NCBI RefSeq assembly: GCF_023147505.1
Contig: NZ_JAHXPB010000005.1
Span: 235,623 to 299,622 of the forward strand
From: Brevundimonas sp. EYE_349
Lineage (GTDB): Bacteria > Pseudomonadota > Alphaproteobacteria > Caulobacterales > Caulobacteraceae
Direction: 5' to 3'
Length of the DNA: 64,000 nt
Shown here: piece after piece, positions 37,909-47,370 of the stretch
Numbering within the stretch: the first letter of the stretch is position 1
Layout: every line of letters begins with the position of its first letter
Made by a program: the position numbers and the translations under genes
The notes under the pieces: model-generated
The model's database searches: none
Told to the model about the DNA's origin: nothing
The model's input: the letters and a program-made list of their open reading frames with translations, nothing else

Positions 37909-37998
37909 CGCACGCTCCGGAAAGGGGGAGCGGTCAGAGCATCACGCCCCTTCGTCGGCGTCCAGTCACGAACGCGAGGCTGCCGGTCGTGCGAAGAA

Positions 37999-38027
37999 GG
38001 GCGCTCAAGCCGCGAGCGACAGCGCCC
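37999..38027 (-). terminator. probable terminator of the purH transcript
   Basis: An inverted repeat with arms GGGCGCT (37999-38005) and AGCGCCC (38021-38027), plus an inner CGCTC/GAGCG pairing, lies 16 bases past the purH stop. On the leftward strand it is followed by a pyrimidine-rich TTCTTC, and on the other side by TTT. It probably ends transcription from purH. Confidence 0.6.
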
Positions 38028-38042
38028 TTTCCCGCCCAGAAG

Positions 38043-39647
38043 TCAGTGCCTGAAGACCCGCACGCCGGTGAAGGCCATGGCAACGCCCTTTTCGTCGGCG
38101 GCGGCGATCACCTCGGCGTCACGCATCGAGCCGCCCGGCTGGATCACCGCCGTGGCGCCCGCCGCGACCGCTTCCAGCAGGCCGTCGGCGAACGGGAAGA
38201 AGGCTTCGGACGCGCAGGCCGAGCCTTCGGCCAGCGAATGGGCCAGCCCCTTGGCCTCGCCCGCTTCCTTGGCGCGAATGGCGGCGATACGCGCGCTGTC
38301 GCGACGGTTCATCTGGCCGGCGCCGATGCCCGCCGTCTGGCCGTCCTTGGCGTAGACGATGGCGTTGGACTTGACGTGTTTGGCCACGGTGAAGGCGAAC
38401 AGCATGTCCTGAATCTCGGTCGGCGTCGGCTGGCGGCGCGTGACGATCTTCAGGTCCGACGGCTTGATCAGGCTGCGGTCGCGCGACTGGACCAGGAAGC
38501 CCCCGGCGACCGAGCGGAACACCTCGCCCGGGCCGTGCGGGTCGGGCAGGCCGTCGGTGATCAGAAGGCGCAGGTTCTTCTTGGCCGCGAAGACGGCCTT
38601 GGCCGCGTCGTCGGCGCCGGGGGCGATGACGACCTCGGTGAAGACGCTCGTTATGGCCTCAGCATCTGCGCCGTTCAGCGGGCGGTTGACCGCGATCACC
38701 CCGCCAAAGGCCGAAACCGCATCGCATTCCAGCGCACGGGCGTAGGCCTCGGACAGGTCCTTGCCGACCGCCACGCCGCAGGGGTTGGCGTGTTTGACGA
38801 TAACGACCGCGGGCTGTTCGAACTCGGCGACCAGTTCATAGGCGGCGTCGGCGTCGGCGATGTTGTTGTAGCCCAGCTCCTTGCCCTGCACCTGTTCGGC
38901 GTAGGCCACGCCCGGACGGCGCTCGCCCGTGCGATAGAAGGCGCCGGTCTGGTGCGGGTTCTCGCCATAGCGCAGCGTTTGGGCCAGCGAACCGGCGATG
39001 GACTTGCGGGCCGGGGCGGCGTCCTCGATCTGACCGGCGAACCAGCCGGAGACGGCGGCGTCATAGGCGGCGGTGCGGGCGAAGGCGCGCGCGGCCAGAC
39101 GTTTGCGCAGGGCCAGGTCGGTCGAGCCCTCGACCTTCAGCGCCTCCAGGATCAGGGCGATGCTTTCGCCGTCCACCGCCACCGCGACATGGCCGTGGTT
39201 CTTGGAGCCCGAGCGGATCATGGCCGGGCCGCCGATGTCGATGTTCTCGATCGCCGCCTCGAAGCCGCCGCCCTGTTCCACCGTCTTCTCGAACGGATAG
39301 AGGTCGATCCAGACGATATCGATGGCGCCGATGCCGTGGGTCGTCATGGCCTCGGCGTGGGTCGGGGCGTTTCTAACGCCCAGCAGGCCGCCGTGAACGA
39401 CGGGGTGCAGAGTCTTGACCCGGCCGTCCATCATCTCGGGGAAGCCGGTCAGATCGGCCACGTCCTTGACCGGCAGGCCCAGCTTCTCGATGGCGGCCTT
39501 GGTGCCGCCGGTCGAGACCAGTTCGACGCCCAGATCGTGCAGGGCGCGGGCCGCATCCTCCAGCCCGGCCTTGTCGGACAGGGAGATCAGGGCGCGTTGC
39601 GGCTTCACCTGATCGGGCGCGGGCGGAAAGTCGGGAGCGGCGGGCAT
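38043..39647 (-). CDS. purH: bifunctional AICAR formyltransferase / IMP cyclohydrolase
   Basis: Carries out the last two steps of IMP synthesis. About 534 residues from ATG 39647 ([16 protein letters not shown]); a further 20 upstream codons are open but not conserved-looking. The IMP cyclohydrolase domain (MGS-like fold, [31 protein letters not shown]) is N-terminal; the formyltransferase domain follows, with [40 protein letters not shown] and the C-terminal [16 protein letters not shown] segment (here [14 protein letters not shown]). Typical length. It is the last gene of the rsmB-rpe-heparinase-lipoprotein-purH leftward series. Confidence 0.97.
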   Translation of the reverse strand: MPAAPDFPPAPDQVKPQRALISLSDKAGLEDAARALHDLGVELVSTGGTKAAIEKLGLPVKDVADLTGFPEMMDGRVKTLHPVVHGGLLGVRNAPTHAEAMTTHGIGAIDIVWIDLYPFEKTVEQGGGFEAAIENIDIGGPAMIRSGSKNHGHVAVAVDGESIALILEALKVEGSTDLALRKRLAARAFARTAAYDAAVSGWFAGQIEDAAPARKSIAGSLAQTLRYGENPHQTGAFYRTGERRPGVAYAEQVQGKELGYNNIADADAAYELVAEFEQPAVVIVKHANPCGVAVGKDLSEAYARALECDAVSAFGGVIAVNRPLNGADAEAITSVFTEVVIAPGADDAAKAVFAAKKNLRLLITDGLPDPHGPGEVFRSVAGGFLVQSRDRSLIKPSDLKIVTRRQPTPTEIQDMLFAFTVAKHVKSNAIVYAKDGQTAGIGAGQMNRRDSARIAAIRAKEAGEAKGLAHSLAEGSACASEAFFPFADGLLEAVAAGATAVIQPGGSMRDAEVIAAADEKGVAMAFTGVRVFRH

Positions 39648-39727
39648 GGGGCGGCGTCCGTGGAAGGCTGGGGAGGATGGCGCGCCCTCTAGCACCGCTG
39701 GCCCCATGCGTCATCCAGGACCTCACA

Positions 39728-40054
39728 TCAGAACGGATCGACGACTTCGGGCCGCTTGGGATTGTGCAGATAGTTCAGTCTTCCGTCGGCCCCGAAGTTG
39801 GCTCCGATCACATAGCGGGTGATAGCCAAGCCTCGCAGCCGCTGATACTCCCATCGAACGACCCTCAGACCGTCCGGCCGCAGATAGTCGAAACTCGGCT
39901 CGCCGAGGGCGGCGATGGCTTCCGCGGGCGTCGTCTGGCCAATGACGAACTTCTCGCTGCGGTCGCGGTCGAAAACCTGACCACGTGTGGCGCAAGACGA
40001 GATCATTATCGACGCCGCCAAAAGCACGCCGATCCTGATCCCGGCGCGTGTCAC
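39728..40054 (-). CDS. small SmpA/OmlA-like lipoprotein
   Basis: A 108-residue protein from GTG 40054, which overlaps the heparinase stop (GTGA) and so fixes the start. The N-terminus is a lipoprotein signal ending in MISSC (Cys21). The mature part, GQTTPAEAIAALGEPSFDYLRPDGLRVVRWEY, has the short-helix-then-strand pattern of the BamE/SmpA fold (x-G-x-T-x-x-E-x-x-x-x-L-G-x-P). Such proteins stabilise outer-membrane assemblies or cell-wall sensors. Role here unknown; the coupling to the heparinase-like gene suggests a shared envelope function. Confidence 0.75.
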   Translation of the reverse strand: MTRAGIRIGVLLAASIMISSCATRGQVFDRDRSEKFVIGQTTPAEAIAALGEPSFDYLRPDGLRVVRWEYQRLRGLAITRYVIGANFGADGRLNYLHNPKRPEVVDPF

Positions 40055-41868
40055 GCCGGATCGCCGCTCGCGCCGGCGGGACTCAGTTTCCAGCGGATCT
40101 TGGTTTCGCTGTCGGTGCGAGCCGAGCCACGCACCACGATCTGCAGGCTGCGTCGCGTCAGTCCGGCGTCGATGTGGACGCTGGGTTCGATGGCCACGTC
40201 GGGGCCGTCGGTCCTGAACCACCAGCCCCGGCCCGAGGCGCCGCGCAGCAGGATCGAGCGGCGGTCGCGCGCCAGCGAGGCCTGCACCCCCGGCTCCAGA
40301 TGGAAGCGGATGGCGTAGGGGGCCGCGATCTGGCGCACCATCTCCTTGCGGCCCGGCGTCGGGAACAGCCGCTCCTCGGCGCGCAGTTCGTCGAGCCGCT
40401 GGTCCAGATAAAGCCGACGCTGATGATTGAGGCCGAACAGCTCGGTCCAACCGTCGTGCTCCATCTCCAGCCAGACGGCGCCGTCGCCTTCGCGACGGTC
40501 GGCCGTGACGTGGATCGGCGGGCCGACAAGCCGGGGACCCAACAGGTCGCCCTTCCATCCGCCCAGCGGCTCGTTCAACGACCGCTCGCCCAGGGTCAGG
40601 GTCGAATGGGCCGGGGTCAGGCGCAGGGCCTGGCGGTCGGTGGCGGCCGGGGTCCAGCCCGAGCCGGTGAACAACCGATCTCTGCCGCAGGCGATCTCCA
40701 GCGCCAAAGGTTGGGCGCAGGCCGCTGCGCCCCAGGCGCCATGCGCCGGCGCAGCCGTGTCGGCGACCACCGTCAACAGCGGGCTGGCGATGCGTGTCAG
40801 GCCGGCGACCTTTCCGACGGACAGGGCCTCGGCATCCTCGTCATGGGCGCGAGCGGCGGCGACCCGTTCGGCGTTGGAGGCGCCCCCGCCCTGGAAGCTG
40901 GCCAGCCGGCCGTCGGGCAGGGTCAGGACGCGCAATCCCTTAGTCAGGCGGGCGATGGCGGCGGAAACGCCTTCGGGCGTCGGCTCGGATAGCTGCGACA
41001 GGGCGTCGTCCAGCGTCAGCAGGTCCAGCAACAGCTCCAACCCGGCCTCGGGGCTGCGCGAGGCATGGCCGCCGTCGTCCTGGACCGTGGTCCTGAGCGC
41101 GCCGTCCAACGACGCCAGGGCGCGACGACGCAAGCCCTGCCCCGCCGGCCCGGCCAAGACGCAGCCGCCTATGGCCGCCGCCGTCAGCCGCTCCGCCCGG
41201 CTGGCCAGTCCGCCCGGCGGACGCAGCAGTTGTCGGGTCTGGCGCGCCAGACTGTCAGCCAGGGCCAGCCGTTCCGTCTCGGTCGCGACCGCCCCCATCC
41301 GCCGCGCCGCGCAGGCCAGATTGACGACCCGGCGCGCCAGGATTTCCGGCCCCCAGGCGAAGGGCGACCAGCGAGCGAAAGCGTTGGCCCAGGCCAGGGT
41401 CAGGCGCAGGGCCTCGCGCGCGCCGCGATCCCCTTGGGCCATCAGGGCCGGCAGCCAGGCGAAGGCGTGCAGTTCGACCGCGAACGGCCGGGACGGGCTG
41501 GGCCGATTCCACGGATCGCCCGACGCCTCCACCTCCATGGCGGCGCCAGCCAGCATGAACCGCCCGGCCAGCACATTGCGGCCCGGCGCGGGGTCGTGCG
41601 GGCGGAAGTCGCGCGGCGTGGCGGCGAAGGCGCTGACCTTGCGCCCCCTCAGCGTCAGCCCATAGCCCGGCAGGCCGTAAAGCTCGATCCACAGTTGGCG
41701 CGTCGCCAACCGCCCGGCGATGGCGGGCCACAGGCCGGGGCCGGCCGTCGTGTCGCCGGCGCGCACCGGCGTCCTGACGGGCGCGCCGGGCAGACCCGGA
41801 ATCTGGCCGGACGCCACATCCAGACCGGCGTCCTGACCGCGCGGGGCGAAGGGACCGAGCGGGCTCAT
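40051..41868 (-). CDS. heparinase II/III family protein
   Basis: A 605-residue protein with an alpha-barrel N-terminal half (FAVELHAFAWLPALMAQG; GPEILARRVVNLACAARR) and a beta-sandwich C-terminal half with the family's HSTLTLGERSLNE and VWLEMEHDGWTELFGLNHQRRLYLDQR. Heparinase II/III proteins are polysaccharide lyases, but this alphaproteobacterial group, found in the rsmB-rpe-purH neighbourhood, has no demonstrated substrate. No signal peptide is evident, so location is uncertain. The ATGA overlap with rpe and GTGA overlap with the lipoprotein make a tight operon. Confidence 0.88.
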   Translation of the reverse strand: MSPLGPFAPRGQDAGLDVASGQIPGLPGAPVRTPVRAGDTTAGPGLWPAIAGRLATRQLWIELYGLPGYGLTLRGRKVSAFAATPRDFRPHDPAPGRNVLAGRFMLAGAAMEVEASGDPWNRPSPSRPFAVELHAFAWLPALMAQGDRGAREALRLTLAWANAFARWSPFAWGPEILARRVVNLACAARRMGAVATETERLALADSLARQTRQLLRPPGGLASRAERLTAAAIGGCVLAGPAGQGLRRRALASLDGALRTTVQDDGGHASRSPEAGLELLLDLLTLDDALSQLSEPTPEGVSAAIARLTKGLRVLTLPDGRLASFQGGGASNAERVAAARAHDEDAEALSVGKVAGLTRIASPLLTVVADTAAPAHGAWGAAACAQPLALEIACGRDRLFTGSGWTPAATDRQALRLTPAHSTLTLGERSLNEPLGGWKGDLLGPRLVGPPIHVTADRREGDGAVWLEMEHDGWTELFGLNHQRRLYLDQRLDELRAEERLFPTPGRKEMVRQIAAPYAIRFHLEPGVQASLARDRRSILLRGASGRGWWFRTDGPDVAIEPSVHIDAGLTRRSLQIVVRGSARTDSETKIRWKLSPAGASGDPA

Positions 41869-42530
41869 GCGCGTTCCGGCGCGGCCTTCAGGGCGGCGAT
41901 ATTGGCCGCATAGTCGCCCTTGAACACGAATGAGCCTGCGACCAGGGCGTCGGCCCCGGCGGCGACACAGGCCCCTGCGTTGGCCGAGGTGACGCCCCCG
42001 TCCACCTGCAGATGCGCCGACGATCCGGCCCGATCCAGAATGGCGCGCGCCCCGGCGATCTTGCGCAGCGAACTGTCGATGAATTTCTGTCCGCCGAAGC
42101 CCGGATTGACCGACATGATCAGCACCAGATCGACCAGATCAACCACCTCTTCCAAGATCGACAGCGGCGTCGCCGGATTGAACACCACCCCGGCCTTGGC
42201 CCCCAACTGACGGATGCGGCCCAGGGTGCGGTGCAGATGCGGCCCGCTTTCGGGGTGAACCGTCAGGATATCGGCCCCGGCGTCGCGAAACGCCTCCAGC
42301 CATGGATCGACCGGCGCGACCATCAGGTGCACGTCGAACGGCAGGCTCGTATGCGGCCGGATCGCCTTCACGATGTCCGGCCCCAGGGTGATGTTGGGCA
42401 CGAAATGCCCGTCCATCACATCCACATGAATCCAGTCGGCGCCCGCCGCCTCCAGCGCACGGACTTCTTCGCCCAACCGCGAAAAGTCGCTGGCGAGGAT
42501 GGACGGACAGATCAGGGGGGTAACGGCCAT
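41865..42530 (-). CDS. rpe: ribulose-phosphate 3-epimerase
   Basis: Interconverts ribulose-5-P and xylulose-5-P in the pentose phosphate pathway. About 221 residues from ATG 42530 (MAVTPLICPSILASDFSRLGEEV), a TIM barrel with HVDVMDGHFVPNITLGPDIVKAIR, FDVHLMV, MSVNPGFGGQKFI and VDGGVTSANAG, all standard. It is 47 bases after rsmB and overlaps the heparinase gene by 4 bases. Confidence 0.97.
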   Translation of the reverse strand: MAVTPLICPSILASDFSRLGEEVRALEAAGADWIHVDVMDGHFVPNITLGPDIVKAIRPHTSLPFDVHLMVAPVDPWLEAFRDAGADILTVHPESGPHLHRTLGRIRQLGAKAGVVFNPATPLSILEEVVDLVDLVLIMSVNPGFGGQKFIDSSLRKIAGARAILDRAGSSAHLQVDGGVTSANAGACVAAGADALVAGSFVFKGDYAANIAALKAAPERA

Positions 42531-42577
42531 GGCCCTCGGGATAGGACGGGTTGCGGGCGGGAGCAAGGCGTCGCCGC

Positions 42578-43915
42578 TCAGGAAACCCGCTCGAGCCTGG
42601 CCGCAAAGAAGCCGTCAAGGCCGCCCTTTTCCGCCCACATGGAAGGCAGGATGCGAAGCCAGCCTTCGGGGGTCAGGGCCTCGGGCGGGGCGCCGAGGGC
42701 GGCGGGGTCCGCAGGTGTGGTGCGGAAGGCGGGGTTGCGGCGCAGGAAGGCGATGATCTGGGTCTCGCCCTCCTCGCGCTCCAGCGAGCAGGTGCAATAG
42801 ACCAGTCGACCGCCCGGCTTGACCCGCGCGGCGGCTGCGTCGAGCAGGCGGTGCTGGACGTCGGCCAGTTTGGCGATCTCGGCCGGACGGGTGGCGCGCA
42901 GGACTTCGGGGTTGCGACGGAAGGTGCCGGTGGCGGTGCAGGGGGCATCCAGCAGAACCGCGTCGAAGGTGCGGACGTCCGCCCAGTCCTCGGCCGGGAC
43001 GGCGACGACCTCAGCGGTCAGGCCGGTGCGCTCCAGGTTTTGCTTCAGGCGCTTCAGGCGGGCGGCCGAGCGGTCAAGCGCCACGACCGAGGCGCCGGCG
43101 GCGGCCAGTTGCAGGGTCTTGCCGCCCGGCGCGGCGCACATGTCCAGCGCGGTTTCGCCCGCCTTCACGTCCAGCAGGCGGGCGGGCGCCGCCGCGGCGG
43201 CGTCCTGAACCCACCAGTCGCCGTCGTCGAAGCCGGGCCAGGTCGCCACATCGCCGCGACGGCCGGTGCGGACCGTGCCGCCGGCCAGGGCTTCGCCGTC
43301 CACTGCGGCGGCGACAGCGGCGGGATCGACGCCGGGTTTCAGGCTGAGGTCGGTCGCCGGCTCCTCGCGGGCGGCCAGCGCCAGCCCGACCAGGGCCGTC
43401 TCCCCATAGGCCGCCTTCCAGCGCGCCGCGATCCAGTCGGGCAGATTGCTCTCGGCGGTCGTCAGGCCGGGGCCGTCGCGGCCGACGCCGCGCAGCACCG
43501 CATTGACCAGATTCTTGTAGGGCCGAGTCTTCGGATCGCGTTCGGCCAGTTTCACGGCCGTCGAGACGGCGGCGAAGGCGGGGGTCTCCAGCACCAGGGT
43601 CTGGGCCAGGGCGATGCGCATCAGGGTGCGCACCGCCTCGGGCGGCGACTTCTGCAAACGGCGATCCAGGATCTGGTCGATCTCGCCCAGGCGGCGCAGG
43701 GCGGCCATGGCCACGGCGCGGGCGAAGGCGCGGTCCACCGGCGCCAGGGCGCGGGCGGGCGGCTGGGACAGGGCCTCGTCCAGGCCGTTGCGTTTCTCCA
43801 GCGCCGCGTTCAGCAGGATGCCGGCGACGACGCGGGCCTCGACGCCGATGTCGTCCTGCGACGGCGCGGCGGCGTCCGCCGTCGAGGCGAGGCGGGGCTT
43901 GCCCTTTGTCGCCAT
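42578..43915 (-). CDS. rsmB: RsmB-type rRNA cytosine-C5 methyltransferase
   Basis: 445 residues from ATG 43915 (MATKGKPRL). An N-terminal NusB-like RNA-binding domain (~25-150: VDRAFARAVAMAALRRLGEIDQIL; YKNLVNAVLRGV) is followed by an m5C methyltransferase domain with the SAM motif DMCAAPGGKTLQLA, the catalytic-cysteine loop DAPCTATGTFRRNPEV and YCTCSLEREEGE. This two-domain order marks RsmB/Sun, which methylates 16S rRNA C967 in E. coli. Cytosolic housekeeping gene at the head of the operon. The open frame continues upstream into kup in another phase but does not look like protein there. Confidence 0.93.
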   Translation of the reverse strand: MATKGKPRLASTADAAAPSQDDIGVEARVVAGILLNAALEKRNGLDEALSQPPARALAPVDRAFARAVAMAALRRLGEIDQILDRRLQKSPPEAVRTLMRIALAQTLVLETPAFAAVSTAVKLAERDPKTRPYKNLVNAVLRGVGRDGPGLTTAESNLPDWIAARWKAAYGETALVGLALAAREEPATDLSLKPGVDPAAVAAAVDGEALAGGTVRTGRRGDVATWPGFDDGDWWVQDAAAAAPARLLDVKAGETALDMCAAPGGKTLQLAAAGASVVALDRSAARLKRLKQNLERTGLTAEVVAVPAEDWADVRTFDAVLLDAPCTATGTFRRNPEVLRATRPAEIAKLADVQHRLLDAAAARVKPGGRLVYCTCSLEREEGETQIIAFLRRNPAFRTTPADPAALGAPPEALTPEGWLRILPSMWAEKGGLDGFFAARLERVS

Positions 43916-43950
43916 GCGACGTCCGCGCGCTTCTGAATTCTGGCCCGGCC

Positions 43951-45927
43951 TCATACCGCCACCTGCGCGCCCAGTTCGACCACGCGGCCGGGCGGTATGT
44001 GGAAGAAGTCGGTCGGATTGGCGGCGTTGCGCATCAGGAAGATGAACAGCCGATCCTGCCACAACGGCATGCCCTGACGCGCCGAGGGGATCAGCGAGCG
44101 CCGACCCAGGAAGAAGCTGGTCGACATGATATCGAACTTCAGCCCCTTCTTGCGGCACAGACCCAGGGCGCGCGGCACATTGGGCGTCTCCATGAAGCCA
44201 TAGGTCACGGTGACCTTCTTGAAGTCGTCGTTGATCGGCTCCATCCGCACACGGTCGGCCTCCTTGACGCGCGGTCGTTCGGAGGTGCGCACCGTCAGGA
44301 TCACGTTCTTCTCGTGCAGCACCTTGTTGTGCTTGAGATTGTGCATCAGCGCGACGGGAGCGACGTCCGGGTCCGAGGTCAGGAAGATGGCCATGCCGGG
44401 CGCACGATGCGGGGGGCGGGCCTGCAGCATCTCGATCAGGTCGGTCAGGGGCAGGCTGTCCTTGCGCGTCTTGGCCGTCAGAATCTGGGTGCCGCGGACC
44501 CAGGTCCACATGACCACGACCAGAAGGGCGCCCAGCACCAGCGGCATCCAGGCGCCGTCGGGGATCTTCAGCAGGTTGGAGGTCAGGAAGACGCTGTCGA
44601 TGAAGGCGAACGGGATCAGGGTTCCGGCCACCGCCCACATCGGCCACTTCCAGCCCTTGCGGATGACGGAATAGGCCATCAGCGTATTGACCAGCATGGT
44701 GCCGGTCACCGCGACGCCATAGGCGGCCGTCAGATTATGCGAGCTCTGGAACACCACCAGCAGCACCAGAACCCCGACCATCAGGAAGGTGTTGACCGCC
44801 GGCACGAAGATCTGGCCGGCCTGGGTCTCGGAGGTGTTCTTGATGTCGATGCGGGGCAGAAGACCCAGCTGCACCGCCTGTTGCGTCACCGAGAAGGCGC
44901 CGGTGATGACGGCCTGGGACGCGATGACCGTGGCGGCGGTCGCCAGGATCAGCATGGGCCAATAGGCGACCTGGGGCACCATGTTCCAGAACGGATTCTG
45001 AGCGGCGGCGGGATTGTCCAGAATCAGGGCCCCCTGGCCCAGATAGTTCAGCGTCAGGCAGGGCAGGACAAAGGCCAGCCAGCCCATGCGGATCGGCGCC
45101 TTTCCGAAGTGTCCCATGTCCGCATAAAGAGCCTCGGCCCCCGTCACCGCCAGAAAAACGCTGCCCAGAATGATGAAGCCCAGGAAGCCGTCATGCAGCA
45201 GCAGGCTGACGCCGTAATAGGGCGACAGGGCGCGCAGGATGGTGATGTCGTCGAAGATGTGGACCAGACCCAGGGCCCCAAGGCTGAGGAACCAGACCGC
45301 CGTGATCGGCCCGAAATATTTGGCCAGTCGGGCCGTGCCGCGCGACTGGACCAGGAACAGGGCGATCAGGATGCCGGCCGAGATCGGCACGATGAAGGGG
45401 TCCAGCTTGCCCGACAGGCCCGGCGCGTCCTGCAGCCCCTCGACCGCCGACAGCACCGAAATGGCCGGCGTGATGATGCCGTCGCCATAGAACAGCGCCG
45501 CGCCGCAGACGCCCAGGATGAAGATCCACGCGCTGCGCCGACCGACCGCGAACTGGGCCAGGGCCATCAGGGACAGGGTGCCGCCCTCGCCCTTGTTGTC
45601 CGCGCGCATCAGGAAGAAGACGTATTTGAACGTCACCACGACCATCAGCGCCCAGAACGCCAGCGACACGACGCCGACGATGGCCAGGTCGCCGCCGACG
45701 CCGCGCTGGGCGTGGCCGATGGCTTCACGAAGCGCGTAAAGCGGGCTCGTGCCGATGTCGCCGAACACCACGCCGATCGCGCCTAGCGTCAGCGCCCACA
45801 TCCCGCCGTGCTTGGCGATTTGACCGCCCGGAACATGGGATTCCGGGCCCGTGGCGGGGGTGGACGTTTCCGGCGTGTGCGACGCGGGCGAGGGAGCGCT
45901 CGCGTCGTGGGGAGTATCCCCGGCCAT
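43951..45927 (-). CDS. kup: Kup-family potassium uptake permease
   Basis: A K+/H+ symporter of about 658 residues from ATG 45927. A 40-residue polar N-terminal extension precedes WALTLGAIGVVFGDIGTSPLYALREA, the Kup signature. About 12 membrane spans follow to residue ~470 (for example VFFLMRADNKGEGGTLSLMALAQ, ADMGHFGKAPIRMGWLAFVLPCL). A C-terminal cytoplasmic domain ends VELGAQVAV. Typical length. It is divergent from the Rrf2 regulator and ends 35 bases before rsmB. Confidence 0.95.
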   Translation of the reverse strand: MAGDTPHDASAPSPASHTPETSTPATGPESHVPGGQIAKHGGMWALTLGAIGVVFGDIGTSPLYALREAIGHAQRGVGGDLAIVGVVSLAFWALMVVVTFKYVFFLMRADNKGEGGTLSLMALAQFAVGRRSAWIFILGVCGAALFYGDGIITPAISVLSAVEGLQDAPGLSGKLDPFIVPISAGILIALFLVQSRGTARLAKYFGPITAVWFLSLGALGLVHIFDDITILRALSPYYGVSLLLHDGFLGFIILGSVFLAVTGAEALYADMGHFGKAPIRMGWLAFVLPCLTLNYLGQGALILDNPAAAQNPFWNMVPQVAYWPMLILATAATVIASQAVITGAFSVTQQAVQLGLLPRIDIKNTSETQAGQIFVPAVNTFLMVGVLVLLVVFQSSHNLTAAYGVAVTGTMLVNTLMAYSVIRKGWKWPMWAVAGTLIPFAFIDSVFLTSNLLKIPDGAWMPLVLGALLVVVMWTWVRGTQILTAKTRKDSLPLTDLIEMLQARPPHRAPGMAIFLTSDPDVAPVALMHNLKHNKVLHEKNVILTVRTSERPRVKEADRVRMEPINDDFKKVTVTYGFMETPNVPRALGLCRKKGLKFDIMSTSFFLGRRSLIPSARQGMPLWQDRLFIFLMRNAANPTDFFHIPPGRVVELGAQVAV

Positions 45928-46094
45928 TGGTATCCTCCGGGGCGCCGACGCCCTGTCGGTCCCTTCAAAGCGGCGAGCCTTTAGGCTCATTCCGCGCGGT
46001 CTTCAATCGCGCCCGGCAGGATTCGGTTTCGCCGTTCCGCGACCGATTTGTGATTCGAGGCGCGAGCGCCTATTTTCACCCCAGGAACAAAACC

Positions 46095-46565
46095 ATGTCA
46101 GACAGCCAGCGCTTCCCCGTCGCCGCCCACGCCTTGGCCTATATGGCCCACAAGGGCGCCTATGGGCCTGCGCAGGCCGCCCCCAGCGGCGTGCTGGCCT
46201 CGTCCATTCCGACCAATCCCGTCGTGGTGCGCCGCGTGACCGCCCTGTTGGCCAAGGCCGGGCTGATCGCCACCCGGCCGGGCGCCACTGGCGGTTCCTG
46301 GCTGCTGCGCCAGCCCGAGGACATCCGCCTGGACGAGGTGCTGAAGGCGGTGAACGGCTGCGCCCACATCGGCTCGCCGCCCGCCGGGGCCAAGGGCTGC
46401 CCGATCAGCGAACACATCCCGCGCCAGGTGGCCAAGGCCCTGACCGCCGCCGACGAGGCCGCGACCGAGGCCCTGTCCAAGATCACCATCGCCGATCTGC
46501 TGGCCGAGAATCCTGCGTCGCTGGCGGCGTTTGCGCCCCACACGTCCTGCCCCGTCGCGGCCTGA
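46095..46565 (+). CDS. Rrf2-family transcriptional regulator
   Basis: A 156-residue protein from ATG 46095. The winged helix (~5-75) includes LASSIPTNPVVVRRVTALLAKAGLIATRPGATGGSWL, the standard Rrf2 pattern. Cys89 and Cys102 (NGCAHIG and KGCPISEHI), plus a C-terminal cysteine near 152, could hold an Fe-S cluster or sense redox, but the IscR/NsrR spacing is not exact, so this belongs to the YwnA-like branch. It is followed 8 bases later by an SDR gene, its probable target. Confidence 0.88.
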   Translation: MSDSQRFPVAAHALAYMAHKGAYGPAQAAPSGVLASSIPTNPVVVRRVTALLAKAGLIATRPGATGGSWLLRQPEDIRLDEVLKAVNGCAHIGSPPAGAKGCPISEHIPRQVAKALTAADEAATEALSKITIADLLAENPASLAAFAPHTSCPVAA

Positions 46566-46572
46566 CCGTGCT

Positions 46573-47370
46573 GTGAGCGGCGCCGTTCTGATCACCGGCG
46601 CCTCGGCCGGCATCGGCGCGGCCCTGGCGCGGGTCTATGCGGCCGAAGGCTGGAACCTGATCCTGACCGCGCGTCGCGAGGCGCCGCTGCTGGCCCTGGC
46701 GGATGAACTGACCACCGCCCACGGCGTCGCCGCGACCGTGATCCCCGAAGACCTGTCCGATCCCGCAGCCCCAGAACGCCTCGTCGGGGCCATCGCCGCA
46801 CTCGGCCTCACCGTCGACGGCCTGGTCAACAATGCGGGCTTCAGCCGCGTCACCGGCTTTATGGACACGGACCTAGGCGCCCACCGCGCCATGATCCAGG
46901 TCATGCTGGGCGCGCCGGTCGAACTGTCGCGCCTGCTGCTGCCCGCCATGATCCAACGCGGCTTCGGTCGGGTGCTGAACGTGGCCTCCCTGGCTGGCCA
47001 GATGCCGGCGACCGGCGGCGACACCCTGTATGGTCCGATCAAGAGCTTCCTGATCAAGGCGTCTCAGGGGCTTCATCTGGAAACGCGGGGGACCGGCGTC
47101 CACATCACGGTGCTGAACCCCGGTTACACCCTGACCGAGTTCCACGACGTCAACGGATCGCGCGAACAGGTCTCGACCGCCTATCCGCCCTGGATGTGGA
47201 TGGACGCCGCCCGCGTCGCCCGCATCGGATATGACGCCTGCGAGGCCAACCGTCCCAGCGTCACTCCCGGCGTCATGAACAACGTCATGGCCGGACTGGC
47301 CCGCTTCCTGCCCGATGGCCTGGCGCTCCGCATGGTGGCGAACCACGCGAAGCGGCTGGACCGAATCTGA
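46573..47370 (+). CDS. short-chain dehydrogenase/reductase
   Basis: A 265-residue classical SDR from GTG 46573, 8 bases after the Rrf2 stop. NAD(P)-binding TGASAGIGAAL at ~7-17, LVNNAGFS near 79, and Y-x3-K in TLYGPIKSFLIKA near 156-160. The arginine in LTARREAP suggests NADPH preference. It resembles DltE/YqjQ-like SDRs, whose substrates are unknown. The Rrf2 context suggests redox- or thiol-stress control. It converges with lpdA; the stops are adjacent. Confidence 0.9.
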   Translation: MSGAVLITGASAGIGAALARVYAAEGWNLILTARREAPLLALADELTTAHGVAATVIPEDLSDPAAPERLVGAIAALGLTVDGLVNNAGFSRVTGFMDTDLGAHRAMIQVMLGAPVELSRLLLPAMIQRGFGRVLNVASLAGQMPATGGDTLYGPIKSFLIKASQGLHLETRGTGVHITVLNPGYTLTEFHDVNGSREQVSTAYPPWMWMDAARVARIGYDACEANRPSVTPGVMNNVMAGLARFLPDGLALRMVANHAKRLDRI